Shown: in pieces, positions 40,894 through 50,555 of the stretch
Layout of the letters: each line of letters opens with the position of its first letter
Position numbering within the stretch: position 1 is the stretch's first letter
Assembly (NCBI GenBank): GCA_945892985.1
Contig: CAMDDU010000018.1
Location: 1-64,000, forward strand
DNA: 64,000 nucleotides
DNA from: CAITSH01 sp945892985
GTDB taxonomy: Bacteria; Pseudomonadota; Gammaproteobacteria; Burkholderiales; SG8-39
Direction of reading: 5' to 3'
Notes under the pieces: generated by a model
What the model was told of the DNA's origin: nothing
Databases searched by the model: none
The model's input: only the letters and a program-made list of their open reading frames with translations
Made by a program: the position numbers and the translations under genes

Positions 40894-42210
40894 ATGGCCA
40901 CGTCACCCAACGCACAGTTTGTCGCCTGGTTCCGCTCCGCGGCGCCATACTTTCATTCGTTTCGCGGCAAAACCCTCGTCATCGCGTTCGGCGGCGAAGT
41001 CGTCGAGGAGGGCAAATTCGCCGTACTTGCGAACGACATAAACCTGCTTTACAGCGCTGGAATACGGCTGGTGCTGGTGCATGGTGCACGGCCACAGATC
41101 GAAGCGCAGTTGCGCCAGCGCAAGGTACGGTCCCGATTCACCAACGGCGTGCGCATCACCGATCCGACGACTCTCGAATGCGTCAAAGAGGCTGTCGGCA
41201 TCCTGCGCATGGACATCGATGCGCTGCTGTCGCAGGGGCTGCCAAACTCGCCCATGGCGGGCGCTCCGATCAACACGGTGTCGGGAAATTTCATCACCGC
41301 CCAGCCAATGGGGGTGGTCAATGGTGTTGATTACCAGTATTCGGGAACGGTGCGCAAGGTCGATACCGCGGCGATTGAATCCTGCCTCGACGGCGGCAAT
41401 ATCGTCATTATTTCCAATGTTGGTTACTCGCCCACCGGCGAGGTATTCAATCTTCAGATGGAAGACGTGGCGGTTGTCACGGCGCGGGCGTTAAAGGCGG
41501 AGAAACTCGTATTCATGACTGATGCGCCGGTCGAGGACAACCGCGGACGGCCGATTGTTGCGCTGTCGGGCGACGAAGCCGACAAATTGCTCGAAAAAAG
41601 CAAAGGGCTGACCGACGACACAAGACTCTATCTCGCCCATGCGGTCGAGGCCGTGCGTGGCGGCGTGGCGCGCTCCCACCTGATCTCGCACAAAGTGGAT
41701 GGCGCACTGCTGATCGAACTGTTCACGCACGCCGGATCGGGCTGCATGATTACCTCCGACAAGGTGGAGCGGCTGCGTCCGGCCAATATCGATGACATCG
41801 GCGGCATTCTGCAATTGCTTGAGCCGCTGGAGGCTGACGGCACCCTGGTCTATCGCGGGCGGGAACGCCTCGAGCGGGAGATTCAGCGTTTCTTTGTGCT
41901 TGAATACGACAAGCTTATCGTCGGCTGCGCGGCGCTTTACCCGTTTCCGGAGGGAAAATCGGCGGAGCTGGCGGCGGTCGCGGTGCGCCCCGAATTCCGT
42001 CGCCTCGGCCATGGCGACAAGCTGCTCGAGCACGGCATGACGGTGGCAAAAAAGCTGGGCTACCGGAAAATATTTGTCCTCACCACACGCACCACGCATT
42101 GGTTTATCGAACGCGATTTTTCCGAGGCCGGCATCGAACAACTGCCTGAGCCAAAACGCTCGCTTTACAACTGGCAACGCCGTTCCAAGGTTCTGGTCAA
42201 GCCAATCTAG
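40894..42210 (+). CDS. argA: Amino-acid N-acetyltransferase (N-acetylglutamate synthase)
   Basis: First enzyme of arginine synthesis, acetylating glutamate. It is 438 residues: an amino-acid-kinase-like domain ('LVIAFGGEVVEEGKF', 'LVHGARPQIE') and a C-terminal GNAT domain ('AVRPEFRRLGHGDKLLEHG'). The classical ArgA architecture is regulated by arginine in family members. Start is ATG 40894; the upstream open frame overlaps rsmE. yggX follows 37 bp later, a common pairing. Confidence 0.95.
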   Translation: MATSPNAQFVAWFRSAAPYFHSFRGKTLVIAFGGEVVEEGKFAVLANDINLLYSAGIRLVLVHGARPQIEAQLRQRKVRSRFTNGVRITDPTTLECVKEAVGILRMDIDALLSQGLPNSPMAGAPINTVSGNFITAQPMGVVNGVDYQYSGTVRKVDTAAIESCLDGGNIVIISNVGYSPTGEVFNLQMEDVAVVTARALKAEKLVFMTDAPVEDNRGRPIVALSGDEADKLLEKSKGLTDDTRLYLAHAVEAVRGGVARSHLISHKVDGALLIELFTHAGSGCMITSDKVERLRPANIDDIGGILQLLEPLEADGTLVYRGRERLEREIQRFFVLEYDKLIVGCAALYPFPEGKSAELAAVAVRPEFRRLGHGDKLLEHGMTVAKKLGYRKIFVLTTRTTHWFIERDFSEAGIEQLPEPKRSLYNWQRRSKVLVKPI

Positions 42211-42247
42211 GCGCCGGCGCCACCGCCCACACTTTCAGGAGAATCAA

Positions 42248-42520
42248 ATGGCACGCATGGTCAACTGCATCAAACTGGGACGGGAAGCCGAAGGGCTAGA
42301 CCTCCCGCCCTACCCGGGCGAGCTTGGCAAAAAGATTTTTGAAAGCGTATCAAAGGAAGCCTGGCAGGGCTGGATCAAACATCAAACCATGCTGATCAAC
42401 GAGAATCGCCTGAGCCTTGCCGACGCCCGTGCACGCAAATACCTCGCCGAACAGCTGGAAAAGCACTTTTTTGGCGATGGCGCAGATGCCGCGCAGGGCT
42501 ACGTTCCGCCAACCAAGTAA
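42248..42520 (+). CDS. yggX: Probable Fe(2+)-trafficking protein YggX
   Basis: A 90-residue small protein beginning 'MARMVNCIKLGREAEGLD'; the conserved Cys at position 7 and 'PPYPGELGKKIF' identify YggX, linked to protecting Fe-S enzymes from oxidative damage. AGGAGA lies before the ATG. Downstream is a strong terminator. Confidence 0.95.
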   Translation: MARMVNCIKLGREAEGLDLPPYPGELGKKIFESVSKEAWQGWIKHQTMLINENRLSLADARARKYLAEQLEKHFFGDGADAAQGYVPPTK

Positions 42521-42532
42521 GTCTGCTCAAAA

Positions 42533-42577
42533 GCCGCAACAAAAAGGGCCGCTTAGAGCGGCCCTTTTTGTTGCGGC
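42533..42577. terminator. Bidirectional terminator, 20-bp perfect stem
   Basis: The arms 42533-42552 and 42558-42577 are exact reverse complements around loop TTAGA. The stem contains AAAAAGGGCCGC on one side, so a U-run follows the GC-rich top on either strand. It serves yggX (plus) and phoU (minus), whose stops flank it. Confidence 0.9.
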
Positions 42578-42589
42578 AAACACCAGGGC

Positions 42590-43291
42590 CTAAGCAAGCT
42601 GTTTGGCCAATCCGTCCAATGAAAGATGGCGCACATCGCGCCCCTCAACCATGTAAATGACATATTCCGCCATGTTCTTGGAATGGTCGCCGATCCGCTC
42701 CAGAGCCTTGGCTATAAACAACATCTCAAGACAGCGCGAAATAGTCCGCGGGTCTTCCATCATGAAGGTGATGAGCTGGCGCAAGACCGAACGGAACTCG
42801 TCATCCACCAATTCGTCGGCAACAACAACCTGGCCAGCCGCCGTGACATCAAGCCGGGCGAACGAGTCCAGTGCCTTTCTCAGCATCGAAACCGCGTGGC
42901 CGGCCATATGCTTCATCTCAAGCCGGGGCATGTGCAGTTTTTCTGCCGAATGGATCAGCTTGGCCATGCGGGCAATTTTTGCCGCCTCATCGCCAATGCG
43001 CTCTAGGTCGGTTATCGTCTTGATCACGGCGATGATCAGCCGCAAATCACTTGCCGCGGGCTGGCGCCGCGCGATGATATGGCTGCAAGCCTCATCAAGC
43101 TCCACCTCAAGCCTATTGACGCGATGGTCGTCTTCGATAACGCGCTCGATGCTTGCCATGTCACCCGCGCCCAGCGCGTCGATCGCCTTGACGATCTGCT
43201 CCTCGACAAGCCCGCCCATTTGCAGCACGCGCGTGCGAACCGCCTCCAACTCGGCGTCGAACTGTTTTGAAATATGCTCGGACAGGTTCAT
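42590..43291 (-). CDS. phoU: Phosphate signalling protein PhoU
   Basis: A 233-residue all-helical protein with two PhoU repeats, each with a metal-binding E/D-xxxD signature; 'ERIGDEAAKIARMAKL' and 'ERIGDHSKNMAEYVIY' are the two motif copies. It links the Pst transporter to the PhoR kinase. No pst genes are nearby. It follows rpiA by 40 bp and could share its transcript. Confidence 0.95.
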   Translation of the reverse strand: MNLSEHISKQFDAELEAVRTRVLQMGGLVEEQIVKAIDALGAGDMASIERVIEDDHRVNRLEVELDEACSHIIARRQPAASDLRLIIAVIKTITDLERIGDEAAKIARMAKLIHSAEKLHMPRLEMKHMAGHAVSMLRKALDSFARLDVTAAGQVVVADELVDDEFRSVLRQLITFMMEDPRTISRCLEMLFIAKALERIGDHSKNMAEYVIYMVEGRDVRHLSLDGLAKQLA

Positions 43292-43331
43292 TTCGTTAGC
43301 GTATCACGGCTTTGTGACAGCCACATGTCAG

Positions 43332-43994
43332 TTAGCCCCTGGCCTTAAGCGTTTTGACGCCTTGCGCCGTTCCAAGCAGGGCGATATCCGCGCCACGGCG
43401 GGCGAACAGGCCGCAGGTAACGACACCGGCGATCTGATTGATCTCGGATTCAAGCTCCATCGGCTTGAGGATAGAAAGGCCGTACACATCGAGAATCAGA
43501 TTGCCGTTGTCCGTGGTGAAACCCTGGCGCAGTTCGGGACGCCCCCCCAACTTGACCATTTCACGACCGACATAGGAGCGCGCCATGGGCAGCACCTCAA
43601 TGGGCAGGGGGAACTTGCCGAGCACCCCAACCAGCTTTGATTCATCGGCGATGCAAATGAATTTACGTGAGACGGCGGCGACAATTTTTTCCCGTGTCAG
43701 CGCGCCGCCCCCGCCCTTGATCATCGCCATGTGCTCGGTGATCTCATCCGCGCCATCCACATAAACCGGGATCTCGCTGACACTGTTCAGGTCAATGACA
43801 CGAATGCCGTTGGCTTTGAGGCGTTCGGCTGACTTTTCCGAACTCGCCACGGCGCCGTCGATGCGCCCCTTTATTTTCCCCAGTTCATCGATGAAAAAAT
43901 TCGCCGTCGATCCGGTTCCCACTCCAACGATGGAATCCTGCACGTACTTGATAGCCTCCCTCGCCACCGCCTGCTTGAGTTCGTCCTGGGTCAT
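43332..43994 (-). CDS. rpiA: Ribose-5-phosphate isomerase A
   Basis: Interconverts ribose 5-phosphate and ribulose 5-phosphate. It is 220 residues: 'GVGTGSTANFFIDEL', 'DGADEI' and 'KGGGGALTREKI' are the active-site motifs. Start ATG 43994 overlaps the lpd stop as ATGA, suggesting coupling to the pyruvate dehydrogenase operon. Confidence 0.96.
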   Translation of the reverse strand: MTQDELKQAVAREAIKYVQDSIVGVGTGSTANFFIDELGKIKGRIDGAVASSEKSAERLKANGIRVIDLNSVSEIPVYVDGADEITEHMAMIKGGGGALTREKIVAAVSRKFICIADESKLVGVLGKFPLPIEVLPMARSYVGREMVKLGGRPELRQGFTTDNGNLILDVYGLSILKPMELESEINQIAGVVTCGLFARRGADIALLGTAQGVKTLKARG

Positions 43995-45751
43995 GATGGT
44001 TTTCTCTTGACTGCGGGAAGATCGGTGCACACGCCTTCATAGAGTTCGGCGGCCATGCCCACCGACTCCCCGAGTGTCGGGTGCGGATGGATCGTCCTGC
44101 CTATATCAGTCGCATCGGCGCCCATTTCAATCGCCAACGCCAGTTCGCTGATCAGGTCACCGGCTCCGGTGCCGACGATCCCGCCGCCAACCACCCGGTG
44201 CGTCTCCTCGTTGACGATCAGCTTGGTAAAGCCCTCGTCACGACCGTTGGCAATGGCACGCCCCGAGGCGGCCCAGGGAAACTTCCCGACGCCGACCTTG
44301 ATACCCTGTTTTTTCGCCTCCTCTTCGGTGAGCCCAACCCAGGCGATTTCCGGATCGGTATAAGCCACAGACGGGATGACAGAAGCATCGAAAAACGATT
44401 TTTGTCCGGCTGCCACCTCGGCCGCCACATGCCCCTCGTGCACCGCCTTGTGCGCCAGCATGGGCTGGCCGACGATGTCGCCGATGGCAAAAATATGTGG
44501 CACATTGGTGCGCATCTGGCCGTCCACCGGGATGAAGCCGCGCTCACTTACCTTGATGCCGGCGGCCGCGGCGGCAATTTTCCCACCGTTGGGCACACGA
44601 CCGACCGAAACCAGCACGAGATCGTAAAGCTGCGGCTCCGCCGGCGCGTTTTCGCCCTCAAACCACACCTTGATCCCCGCCTTTAACGCCTCGACCTTGG
44701 TGGTGCGGGTCTTGAGCATGATTTTATCAAAACGCTTGGCGTTGAAGGTCTGCCAGACCTTGACGAGGTCGCGGTCGGCGCCGGCCATCAACCCGTCCAT
44801 CATCTCGACCACGTCGAGGCGCGCACCAAGCGTCGAATAAACCGTGCCCATTTCCAGACCGATGATGCCACCGCCTATCACCAACATACGCTTGGGCTTG
44901 GAACGCAACTCCAGCGCCCCGGTCGAGTCGACAATGCGCGGATCATCGGGCATGGTCGGGATTTTCGATGCCTGTGATCCGGCCGCGATAATGGCATTCT
45001 TGAACGCGACAAGCTTGCGCCCTTCTTTGGCCTCGACCGTCAGGTGATTGGGTCCGGCAAAGCTTCCCAAGCCCTGCAACACGGTGACCTTGCGCGCCTT
45101 GGCCATGCCGGACAACCCGGAAGTGAGCTTGCCCACAACCTTTTCCTTCCAGCTGCGTAATTTGTCGAGGTCGACCTCAGGCTTGCCAAAGACAATGCCA
45201 TGCTCGGATATGTTCTGCGCCTCGTCCATCACTGCGGCAACATGGAGCAAGGCCTTGGACGGAATGCAACCCACGTTGAGGCACACGCCGCCAAGCGTGG
45301 CATAGCGCTCGACCAGAACGACAGACATGCCAAGATCGGCTGCGCGAAATGCCGCCGAATATCCGCCTGGGCCGGCGCCAAGCACAAGCACATCGCAACT
45401 CAGATCTGCAGGGCCGCCGAAGGCCGCGACGGCCGGTGCGGGTGAGGGCGCCGGGGACGATGACGGCGGCGCCAAGTTCACAGGCGAGGCAGCGGCCGGT
45501 GCCGCGGCTCCGCTCGATTCCTCGAGCATGAGCACAGTCGCCCCTTGCGACAGTTTGTCCCCAACCTTGACACGCAACTCTTTGACCACGCCGGCATGGG
45601 GTGAGGGAATTTCGATGGTCGCCTTGTCCGATTCGAGCGAAAGCAGGGACTGCTCTTTCTCAACCTTGTCGCCGGCCTTTACCAGCACCTCGACTACGTC
45701 GACATCCTTGAAATCCCCGATATCCGGAATTTTTACTTCTATGAGGCTCAT
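43991..45751 (-). CDS. lpdA: Dihydrolipoyl dehydrogenase with N-terminal lipoyl domain (E3)
   Basis: A 586-residue E3 subunit of pyruvate dehydrogenase. Residues 1 to about 75 are a lipoyl domain with the lipoylated Lys in 'SLESDKATIEIPSP', then an Ala/Pro/Ser-rich linker to about 112. The FAD/NAD oxidoreductase follows, with 'VLGAGPGGYSAAFRAADLG' and the redox disulfide in 'GGVCLNVGCIPSKALL'. Lipoyl-E3 fusions are known in betaproteobacteria such as Neisseria and Alcaligenes. Its ATG overlaps the stop of the Ntn-hydrolase gene, and its stop overlaps rpiA. Confidence 0.96.
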   Translation of the reverse strand: MSLIEVKIPDIGDFKDVDVVEVLVKAGDKVEKEQSLLSLESDKATIEIPSPHAGVVKELRVKVGDKLSQGATVLMLEESSGAAAPAAASPVNLAPPSSSPAPSPAPAVAAFGGPADLSCDVLVLGAGPGGYSAAFRAADLGMSVVLVERYATLGGVCLNVGCIPSKALLHVAAVMDEAQNISEHGIVFGKPEVDLDKLRSWKEKVVGKLTSGLSGMAKARKVTVLQGLGSFAGPNHLTVEAKEGRKLVAFKNAIIAAGSQASKIPTMPDDPRIVDSTGALELRSKPKRMLVIGGGIIGLEMGTVYSTLGARLDVVEMMDGLMAGADRDLVKVWQTFNAKRFDKIMLKTRTTKVEALKAGIKVWFEGENAPAEPQLYDLVLVSVGRVPNGGKIAAAAAGIKVSERGFIPVDGQMRTNVPHIFAIGDIVGQPMLAHKAVHEGHVAAEVAAGQKSFFDASVIPSVAYTDPEIAWVGLTEEEAKKQGIKVGVGKFPWAASGRAIANGRDEGFTKLIVNEETHRVVGGGIVGTGAGDLISELALAIEMGADATDIGRTIHPHPTLGESVGMAAELYEGVCTDLPAVKRKPS

Positions 45752-46323
45752 GAGTTTGCTTTCAGTTTGATCGAGTGCACATGCAGCGGCGCACCTGAGT
45801 TCTTGTCAAATTCAATCCCCGCCATGACGCCGGCCCGGGCGACTTCAGCCGCGCTTTTTGCGCGTCCCCAGACGGTGTACATGGCACCGAGGGAAAAATT
45901 ACGCCCTGACCCAACCGCCCAGAACCGTTCGAAATCGAACACTTCCCGATAAGAATAAACCGCATATATCCCGCTCACATTGGCGATCACCGCGGTAATC
46001 TGCGACGACTCATAAGGGTCGTCGTCGTCTTCCTTTGGATTCAAAAAGGCCTGCTCCTTGAGCAGCGGGTGCAGAACCCTGAAAGACTCATAGACCTCGG
46101 CGCGGCTGCCCAGTTTCAGGTCCTTGTGTTTGGCGAATAGATTTTCGAGCACAAGGTGATGCGCAGAACTACCGCACACGCCGACATAAGAACCGTTGTA
46201 ACGCAAAACCTTGTCATGGACACGTTTATACGGGTCCGCGACCCGCGTGTCGCCGAAGGTCGTCAGCGTGTCGGCCGCCATGGCAACCGATCCGTTCTTC
46301 CTGGCGATGCAGATGGTGGTCAT
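45748..46323 (-). CDS. Proteasome/HslV-like Ntn hydrolase (BPH type)
   Basis: A 191-residue protein beginning MTTICIARK. After Met removal Thr1 would be the nucleophile; Asp is at position 17 ('AMAADTLTTFGDT') as in HslV, and 'VHDKVLRY' supplies the lysine at about 37. 'AVGSGRNFSLGAM' matches the HslV/proteasome 'GSGxxxAxxA' segment. This fits the betaproteobacterial proteasome homologue (BPH) family; the cellular substrate is unknown. No HslU-like ATPase adjoins. It lies between aceF and lpd, and its stop overlaps the lpd ATG (ATGA), so it is made with the PDH complex. Confidence 0.8.
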   Translation of the reverse strand: MTTICIARKNGSVAMAADTLTTFGDTRVADPYKRVHDKVLRYNGSYVGVCGSSAHHLVLENLFAKHKDLKLGSRAEVYESFRVLHPLLKEQAFLNPKEDDDDPYESSQITAVIANVSGIYAVYSYREVFDFERFWAVGSGRNFSLGAMYTVWGRAKSAAEVARAGVMAGIEFDKNSGAPLHVHSIKLKANS

Positions 46324-46325
46324 TT

Positions 46326-46439
46326 GTTGGGGAATGGGAATTGGGGAATTGGGGAATGGTGAAAAGCAGATCGCGATGGGCTATCGGCGGCCGATCACCA
46401 TTTACGATTCACCATTTTCCATACGCCGATTATCGATTG
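46326..46439. repeat. Low-complexity GGGGAAT / ATTCACCATT region between aceF and the Ntn hydrolase
   Basis: Starting near 46326 there are four imperfect units of GGGGAATT-type sequence, then GGTGAAAAGC. Further on, CACCATTTACG and TTCACCATTTTCC form partial reverse complements of the GGTGAA/AATGG units. It resembles dispersed intergenic repeats seen in proteobacterial genomes; a single copy was found here. It separates two genes of the PDH operon (116 bp). Confidence 0.45.
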
Positions 46440-47774
46440 TTAGAGCAGGGAGCGCCTGATGTCGGAGAGCACCGACGCCAGATACGATGTAAACCGCGCC
46501 GCCGATGCCCCGTCGATAACACGGTGATCATAGGACAGGGACAAAGGCAGCATCAGCCTTGGCACAAACTCCTTGCCATTCCAGACCGGACGCATCGCCG
46601 CCTTGGACACCCCGAGTATCGCCACCTCGGGCGCGTTAATGATCGGCGTGAAGGCGCTGCCGCCGATACCACCGAGACTGGAGATCGAAAAACATCCGCC
46701 CTGCATGTCACCGGGCTTTAATTTTTTATCCCGCGCCAGCTTGGAAATTTCGGACAACTCGCGCGCCAGGTCGAACACCCCCTTGCGGTCCGCATCGCGA
46801 ATCACCGGAACCACCAAGCCATCGGGCGTGTCGACGGCGACGCCGACGTGAAAATATTTTTTCAGGATCAAATTTTCGCCCGTCTTGTCGAGCGAGGCGT
46901 TGAAGTCCGGATAGTGCCGGAGGGCGGTGACGCTGGCCTTGATCAGGAACGCCAGCATGGTCAGTTTGAACCCCTGCTTTTCCGTCTCGGCGGTGTTCGA
47001 CTTGCGGAACGCCTCAAGATCGGTAATGTCGGCATCATCAAATTGCGTCACGTGCGGGATGCCGACCCAGTTACGGTGCAGATTGGCGCCGGACAGCTTT
47101 TTGATGCGCGACAGCGGCTTGGGCTCGACCGGACCGAACTTGGCAAAATCGACATTGGGCCACTCAGGCAGGTTAAATCCGTAACCACCCGGCGCGGTTG
47201 CACCGGAGGCAAGCGCCGGCGCGCCGTTAATGACGCCTTTGACAAAACCGTGCACGTCCTGCTGCGTCACCCGGCCTTTGGGTCCGCTGCCCCTTACCTT
47301 GGCCAGGTCAACACCAAGTTCGCGTGCGAATTTTCGAATGCTGGGGCTGGCATGCGGCTTGAAGGTAGCCGACTCAAACACCGGCTCGAACGGCACCGGT
47401 GCGGGCGGAGCGATCAGCGCAGGGGTCGGCACGGTGGCGGGGGCGATTGCGACCGGCGCCGGCGCAGCCGCGGCCGCGGCCGCGACCCTAGGCGCGCTTG
47501 GCGCCGCCACGGCTAAGGCAGGCTCACCGCCCCCAGTCTCGTCGAGCAAGAGCAACAGGCTGCCCTCACACACCTTGTCGCCGACTTTTATTTTTAATTC
47601 CTTGACCACCCCCGCCGCGGGCGAGGGAATTTCCATGGTGGCCTTGTCGGACTCGACCGAGATCAGCGACTGCTCGGGCTTTACGACGTCCCCTACGCTG
47701 ACCAGAACCTCCACAACATCAACTTCCTTGAAGTCACCGATGTCGGGAACATGCACCTCTCTGATACCAGCCAT
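46440..47774 (-). CDS. aceF: Pyruvate dehydrogenase E2, dihydrolipoamide acetyltransferase
   Basis: A 444-residue E2 with one lipoyl domain (Lys in 'SVESDKATMEIPSP'), an Ala/Pro-rich linker, the peripheral-subunit-binding domain ('ASPSIRKFARELGVDLAKV', about residues 145-163) and the catalytic domain ending in 'YDHRVIDGASAARF', with the DHR-xx-DG motif. It forms the core of the complex with AceE and lipoyl-LpdA. 97 bp after aceE. Confidence 0.96.
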   Translation of the reverse strand: MAGIREVHVPDIGDFKEVDVVEVLVSVGDVVKPEQSLISVESDKATMEIPSPAAGVVKELKIKVGDKVCEGSLLLLLDETGGGEPALAVAAPSAPRVAAAAAAAPAPVAIAPATVPTPALIAPPAPVPFEPVFESATFKPHASPSIRKFARELGVDLAKVRGSGPKGRVTQQDVHGFVKGVINGAPALASGATAPGGYGFNLPEWPNVDFAKFGPVEPKPLSRIKKLSGANLHRNWVGIPHVTQFDDADITDLEAFRKSNTAETEKQGFKLTMLAFLIKASVTALRHYPDFNASLDKTGENLILKKYFHVGVAVDTPDGLVVPVIRDADRKGVFDLARELSEISKLARDKKLKPGDMQGGCFSISSLGGIGGSAFTPIINAPEVAILGVSKAAMRPVWNGKEFVPRLMLPLSLSYDHRVIDGASAARFTSYLASVLSDIRRSLL

Positions 47775-47870
47775 TTATTTTCCTTGCTTGATGTTGCGTC
47801 GCAGGTACATCGCGGTTGCGTCAGCGGGGGCGCGGGCCGCCCCTCCAACTTCCAAATAGTCAGACTTGTT

Positions 47871-50555
47871 TCAGACCGATAACGGGTTCGGCTTCGAGGG
47901 ATCGAGGCCGTATTTCTTTATCGCATCAGCCACCACAGACGGCTTGATCGCGCCCTCATCGGCAAGCGCTTTGAGTGCCGTTACCACAACCCAATGCCGG
48001 TTGACCTCGAAGTGGTGGCGCAACTGCTCGCGGGTGTCGGAACGCCCGAAACCATCCGTTCCGAGTACGCGGAAGCTGCGCCCCTTGGGCATAAACGGGC
48101 GGATCTGGTCGGCAAACGCCTTCATGTAGTCCGTCGACGCAATCACCGGGCCATCGTGTTTTTCCAGACTTTGTTCGACATAGCTCTTTTTTGCCGTTTC
48201 CGTCGGGTGCAACAAATTCCAGCGCTCCACATCATGCCCTTCGCGTCGCAACTCGGTGAAACTTGTGCAACTCCAGATATCGGATGCGACATCCCATTCC
48301 TTCTCCAGCAGATCGGCGGCGGCGATGACCTCACGCAGGATGGTGCCCGAGCCCATCAGTTGCACCTTGTTCTTTTTCTTACCCGCCCCCCTGAACAGAT
48401 ACATGCCCTTCAAAATATCCTGGTTCGTACCCGGAGCGGTCGGTAGCGCAGGGTGGATGTAGTTCTCGTTCATCACGGTGATGTAATAGAACACATCCTC
48501 CTGGTTGGTCACCATGCGGCGCAGGCCGTCATGAATGATGACCGCAAGCTCATAGCCGAAGGTAGGATCGTAGGACACGCAGTTGGGAATGACTGACGAC
48601 AGCACATGACTATGGCCGTCCTCATGCTGCAGCCCCTCGCCATTTAGCGTGGTGCGGCCGGCGGTCCCGCCAAGCAGGAAGCCGCGCGCACGCTGGTCGC
48701 CCGCGGCCCAGGCAAGGTCGCCGATGCGCTGCATGCCGAACATCGAATAAAAAATATAAAACGGCACGGTGACGACGTTGGTCGTGCTGTACGAAGTGGC
48801 GGCGGCAATCCATGAAGAAAAAGCACCGGCCTCGTTGATGCCTTCCTCAAGAATCTGTCCTGCCTTGTCCTCGCGGTAATACATCACCTGGTCTTTGTCG
48901 ACCGGTTCGTATTTCTGCCCCTCTATGGAGAAAATTCCCAACTGGCGGAACATGCCCTCCATACCGAAGGTGCGCGCCTCATCCGGGACGATAGGCACGA
49001 TGTGCTTGCCGATGTTTTTATCCCGTACCAGCGCGGTGAGAATGCGCACGAAGGCCATCGTCGTGCTGATTTCCCGATCCGTCGCCTTGAGCACCTGATC
49101 GAACGCGGCCAGCTCGGGAACCTGCGGCACCGCCTCGGACTTGCGCCGGCGCTGCGGCAGATAGCCGCCCAGCGCCTTGCGCCGCTCCTGCAGGTAAATC
49201 ATTTCGGGCGAATCGGCGGCCGGTTTATAAAACGGCAGGGATTCAAGCTGGTCATCCGGAATCGGGATGTTGAAACGGTCGCGAAACTGGCGGATGGACG
49301 CCAAGTCCATTTTTTTCTGCTGGTGCGTCGTATTCTTGCCCTCGCCGATTTTGCCCATACCGTAACCCTTTACGGTCTTGGCGAGAATGACCGTGGGCTG
49401 CCCCTTGTGCTGCGTCGCAGCGGCATAAGCGGCGTAAATTTTGTGCGGATCATGGCCGCCACGATTGAGGCGCCAGATGTCGTCATCAGTCATGCGCGAC
49501 ACCATCTCCAGCGTCTTTGGATTCTTACCAAAGAAATTCTTCCTGACAAATGCGCCGTCATTGGCCTTGAAGTTCTGGTACTCGCCATCGACGGTCTCCT
49601 CCATGATCTTGAGCAGCACACCGTCCTTGTCACGGGCCAGCAGCGGATCCCAGTATGACCCCCAGATCAGCTTGATGACATTCCAGCCGGCGCCGCGGAA
49701 CTCGCCTTCGAGCTCCTGGATAATTTTGCCGTTGCCGCGCACCGGACCGTCAAGGCGCTGCAGGTTGCAATTGATAACGAATATGAGGTTGTCGAGCTTT
49801 TCGCGTGCGGCCATGCCGATCGCCCCGAGTGATTCGGGTTCATCCGTCTCCCCATCGCCGATGAAGGCCCAGACCTTGCGGTTGGACGTGTCGGCGAAAC
49901 CGCGCGCATGCAGGTACTTGAGGTAACGCGCCTGGTAAATCGCCTGCAGCGGTCCGAGCCCCATCGACACCGTCGGGAACTGCCAGAAATCGGGCATCAG
50001 CCAGGGATGCGGATATGAGGTGACGCCCTTGCCGTCGACATCGCGGCGAAAATTGGTGATCTGCTCCTCGCTCAGACGCCCCTCGAGAAAAGCGCGCGCA
50101 TAGACGCCGGGCGCGGAGTGGCCCTGGAAATAGATAAGGTCGCCGCCATGCCCCTCGTGAGGCGCATTCCAGAAATGATTGAATCCGATCCCAAAGAGCG
50201 TACCGACCGATGCAAAGCTGGCGATGTGGCCGCCCAGGTCGCCTTCGACCTTGTTCGCCTTGACCACCATGACCATGGCATTCCAGCGCGCGTAGGAGCG
50301 AATGCGCTCCTCCAGGGCATGGTCGCCGGGGGAGCGCTGCTCCATGTGCGGCGGGATGGTATTGAGATAGGCAGTCTGCGCGTTATAAGGCAGATACGCG
50401 CCAGAACGACGCGCTTTATCGATGAGTTTTTCCAGCAGGTAGTGCGCACGGTCTGCGCCCTCACGCTCGAGCACGGCCTCCATGGCATCGAGCCACTCCT
50501 TGGTCTCAAGCGTATCGGGGTCGTTGGCGGCGGGAAATTCGGGGATTGCGGACAT
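47871..50555 (-). CDS. aceE: Pyruvate dehydrogenase E1, homodimeric type
   Basis: An 894-residue ThDP-dependent E1. It includes 'GDGETDEPESLGAI', the ThDP-binding GDG...N region with 'VINCNLQRLDGPV', 'TVKGYGMGKIGEGKNTTHQ' and 'RTTLNGEGLQHEDGHSH'. Full length (E. coli 887). It decarboxylates pyruvate and acetylates the E2 lipoyl group. First gene of aceE-aceF-Ntn hydrolase-lpd-rpiA. Divergent from folD. Confidence 0.97.
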   Translation of the reverse strand: MSAIPEFPAANDPDTLETKEWLDAMEAVLEREGADRAHYLLEKLIDKARRSGAYLPYNAQTAYLNTIPPHMEQRSPGDHALEERIRSYARWNAMVMVVKANKVEGDLGGHIASFASVGTLFGIGFNHFWNAPHEGHGGDLIYFQGHSAPGVYARAFLEGRLSEEQITNFRRDVDGKGVTSYPHPWLMPDFWQFPTVSMGLGPLQAIYQARYLKYLHARGFADTSNRKVWAFIGDGETDEPESLGAIGMAAREKLDNLIFVINCNLQRLDGPVRGNGKIIQELEGEFRGAGWNVIKLIWGSYWDPLLARDKDGVLLKIMEETVDGEYQNFKANDGAFVRKNFFGKNPKTLEMVSRMTDDDIWRLNRGGHDPHKIYAAYAAATQHKGQPTVILAKTVKGYGMGKIGEGKNTTHQQKKMDLASIRQFRDRFNIPIPDDQLESLPFYKPAADSPEMIYLQERRKALGGYLPQRRRKSEAVPQVPELAAFDQVLKATDREISTTMAFVRILTALVRDKNIGKHIVPIVPDEARTFGMEGMFRQLGIFSIEGQKYEPVDKDQVMYYREDKAGQILEEGINEAGAFSSWIAAATSYSTTNVVTVPFYIFYSMFGMQRIGDLAWAAGDQRARGFLLGGTAGRTTLNGEGLQHEDGHSHVLSSVIPNCVSYDPTFGYELAVIIHDGLRRMVTNQEDVFYYITVMNENYIHPALPTAPGTNQDILKGMYLFRGAGKKKNKVQLMGSGTILREVIAAADLLEKEWDVASDIWSCTSFTELRREGHDVERWNLLHPTETAKKSYVEQSLEKHDGPVIASTDYMKAFADQIRPFMPKGRSFRVLGTDGFGRSDTREQLRHHFEVNRHWVVVTALKALADEGAIKPSVVADAIKKYGLDPSKPNPLSV

